Assembly (NCBI GenBank): GCA_030824095.1
Contig: JAVBYK010000246.1
Span: 1 to 6,584, forward strand
DNA from: a bacterium
GTDB lineage: Bacteria; Pseudomonadota; Gammaproteobacteria; Burkholderiales; Burkholderiaceae_C
Direction: 5' to 3'
Length of the DNA: 6,584 nucleotides
Every line of letters begins with the position of its first letter. The first letter of the stretch is position 1. Shown here one piece after another: positions 5,376 through 6,584 of this stretch. The notes beneath the pieces were generated by a model. The model was not told the origin of the DNA. It did no database searches and saw nothing but the letters and a program-made list of their open reading frames with translations. The translations under genes and the position numbers were made by a program.

Positions 5376-6584
5376 GTGCGCAGCGATCCATTCACCCTCC
5401 ACGGCCTGGCCCGCGTGTTGTTTGCGGCCCTGCTCGGCTTCGTGCTGGGCACGGCGGCGCAGTTGCAGCAGGCGGCACTGTCTGGCGGGGGTGCTTATGC
5501 GTCTTTTGTGCTGCTAGCCCTCGTGGTTTATGGGTTTAGTGCTATCAATAGGGTAGCGATCGGCTGGCGCATGGCATTGGTGGCGCTGGCCCTGGGTCTG
5601 CTCGGCTTTGGTGTGACGGGCCTGCGGGCCATGGCGTACCAGACGGATGCGCTGGACCCGGCACTGGAGGGCCGCGATGTGCGCGTGACCGGTGTGGTGA
5701 CCAGCATGCCGCAGCGCAATGAGTCGGGTCTGCGCTTTCGGCTGGCGCTGGAATCTGCGACGCTGAACGGGGAAGCCGTGCGCCTGCCACCGCGCATCGA
5801 TGTGGGTTGGTATGGTGGGGCGTTCTCGGACGAGGCTGCCGTTCCGGTCGTGGGCCTGAACCGCCTGCCCGCCGATGTGCACGCCGGCGAGCGCTGGGAG
5901 ATGACGCTGCGCCTGAAGGCGCCGCATGGCAGCCGAAACCCCCATGGCTTTGACTACGAACTGTGGTTGTGGGAGCAGGGCGTGCAGGCCACCGGCTACG
6001 TGCGTGCCAGTGCCCGCGACCCGGTGCCGCAGCGATGGGGGCAGACCTGGCACCACCCGGTGGCACTGGCCCGCCAGACCGTGCGCGAGCGCATCTACGC
6101 CCGAGTGCCGGACCGGCAGGCCGGCGGCATGCTGGCTGCGCTAGTGGTGGGTGACCAGGGCGCCATCGACCGGGCGGATTGGGATGTGTTCCGCGCAACC
6201 GGCGTGGCCCACCTCGTCTCTATATCAGGACTCCATATCACGATGTTTGCCTGGGGCGCGGCGCTGCTGGTGGGCTGGCTGTGGCGCCGCTCGGGCGCAC
6301 TGTGCCTGGCGCTTCCGGCGCCCAGCGCGGCGCTGATCGGCGGCGTGCTGCTGGCAACGGCCTACGCGTTGTTCTCCGGCTGGGGTGTGCCGGCGCAGCG
6401 CACCTGCCTGATGCTGGCCACGGTGGCGCTGCTGCGCCTGTCGGGCGCGCGCTGGCCCTGGCCCCTGGTGTGGATGCTGGCCTGCGCCGTGGTCGTGGCG
6501 AGTGACCCGTGGGCGCTGCTGCAGCCAGGATTCTGGTTGAGCTTTGTCGCGGTGGGCGTGCTGTTTGCTAGCAATTCAGGAGCT
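5376..6584 (+). CDS. comEC: ComEC/Rec2 DNA-uptake channel protein, N-terminal 403 residues (runs off window)
   Basis: ComEC forms the inner-membrane channel that brings single-stranded DNA into the cytoplasm in natural transformation. The visible part has three hydrophobic segments (about 11-30, 41-57, 63-84), a soluble DUF4131-type region (about 93-235, including ARLNG-like VRVTGVVTSMPQ and GSRNPHGFDYELWLW), then the start of the Competence domain: MLAALVVGDQGAIDRADW, the family hallmark TGVAHLVSISGLHITMF (about 275-291), GWGVPAQRTCLML (335-347) and FWLSFVAVGVLF (386-397). Family members are about 750-850 residues, so half is missing, including the rest of the channel and any C-terminal metallo-beta-lactamase-like domain. 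The frame opens after a TAG at 5364-5366; the first usable start is GTG 5376, with a poor AGGT ribosome site 11 bases before it. GTG 5415 or TTG 5418 are alternatives, and the first ATG is only at residue 66. Two AT-richer patches (5501-5560 and 6564-6584) break the GC-rich codon pattern but keep the frame open. Confidence 0.94.
   Translation, partial: MRSDPFTLHGLARVLFAALLGFVLGTAAQLQQAALSGGGAYASFVLLALVVYGFSAINRVAIGWRMALVALALGLLGFGVTGLRAMAYQTDALDPALEGRDVRVTGVVTSMPQRNESGLRFRLALESATLNGEAVRLPPRIDVGWYGGAFSDEAAVPVVGLNRLPADVHAGERWEMTLRLKAPHGSRNPHGFDYELWLWEQGVQATGYVRASARDPVPQRWGQTWHHPVALARQTVRERIYARVPDRQAGGMLAALVVGDQGAIDRADWDVFRATGVAHLVSISGLHITMFAWGAALLVGWLWRRSGALCLALPAPSAALIGGVLLATAYALFSGWGVPAQRTCLMLATVALLRLSGARWPWPLVWMLACAVVVASDPWALLQPGFWLSFVAVGVLFASNSGA
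5501..5560. repeat. AT-richer repeat-like patch inside comEC
   Basis: Within about 60 bases the GC-rich codon use of comEC gives way to codons such as TTT, CTA, GTT, TAT, AGT, AAT and AGG. The patch contains GCTGCTAGC (5510-5518) and a near-perfect hairpin GCTATC-AATAG-GGTAGC (5541-5557, one mismatched pair). GCTATC/GATAGC and GCTGCTAGC words recall the short interspersed repeats common in Comamonadaceae chromosomes; that link is from memory. It encodes residues about 43-61, a hydrophobic segment, so it may have been absorbed as coding sequence. Confidence 0.35.
6564..6584. repeat. Second repeat-like patch at the right edge, inside comEC
   Basis: TTTGCTAGCAATTCAGGAGC and one more base end the window. 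It shares the word GCTAKCAAT with the patch at 5541 and switches codon style (GCT AGC AAT TCA GGA GCT) directly after the conserved FWLSFVAVGVLF segment. Only the left end is visible, so the extent of any element cannot be judged. Confidence 0.3.

Noticed and set aside
5261..5452. N-terminal extension of 64 codons on the DUF2126 gene starting at GTG 5452
   Set aside because: The extra residues do not resemble the family, would overlap comEC on the other strand, and the conserved domain begins exactly at the ATG at 5260.
5309..5539. Plus-strand frame beginning MQPCWHGSK as a possible small gene before comEC
   Set aside because: It overlaps the comEC start in another frame, has Cys/Arg/Gly-rich noise-like sequence and no ribosome site.
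5545..6198. Minus-strand frames of 180-217 codons opposite comEC
   Set aside because: They are Pro/Arg/Ala-rich mirror frames of a clearly recognisable comEC coding strand.

Overview
The window looks like a piece of chromosome from a GC-rich betaproteobacterium, most likely Burkholderiales and probably Comamonadaceae-like. This rests on the strongly GC-rich codon use of the two large genes, on the pairing of a comEC gene with a divergent transglutaminase/DUF2126 gene, and on two short AT-richer patches inside comEC that resemble interspersed repeats I associate with that family. The family-level assignment is an inference.

Layout. Positions 1-1484 are an accessory segment on the minus strand with visibly lower GC than the rest. 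In transcription order it holds a Mrr-like PD-(D/E)xK restriction endonuclease (453-1484), a small MNT-type nucleotidyltransferase (69-398), and a 22-codon open frame (32-100) that looks like the start of a HepT/HEPN toxin gene and stops early. Positions 1485-1759 are non-coding and contain three copies of a GANYCGACACC motif and a short imperfect direct repeat that runs over the stop codon of the next gene. Positions 1760-5260, minus strand, are one large intact gene: an N-terminal bacterial transglutaminase-like protease domain fused to a DUF2126 putative amidoligase domain, 1166 residues. Positions 5261-5375 are a divergent intergenic region with a perfect 9-bp inverted repeat. From 5376 to the right edge, plus strand, lies the first 403 codons of comEC, the inner-membrane DNA-uptake channel; it runs off the window.

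How the genes fit together. The left part is best read as defence or toxin-antitoxin material (nuclease plus MNT/HepT remnant) sitting downstream of an otherwise ordinary chromosomal locus. The transglutaminase-DUF2126 protein belongs to a predicted peptide or amide ligation/hydrolysis system usually encoded with ATP-grasp, alpha-E and further transglutaminase genes. None of those partners is visible here, and the accessory segment occupies the place just downstream. comEC is separately transcribed and works in natural transformation. I see no RNA gene, CRISPR array, complete insertion sequence or convincing rho-independent terminator.
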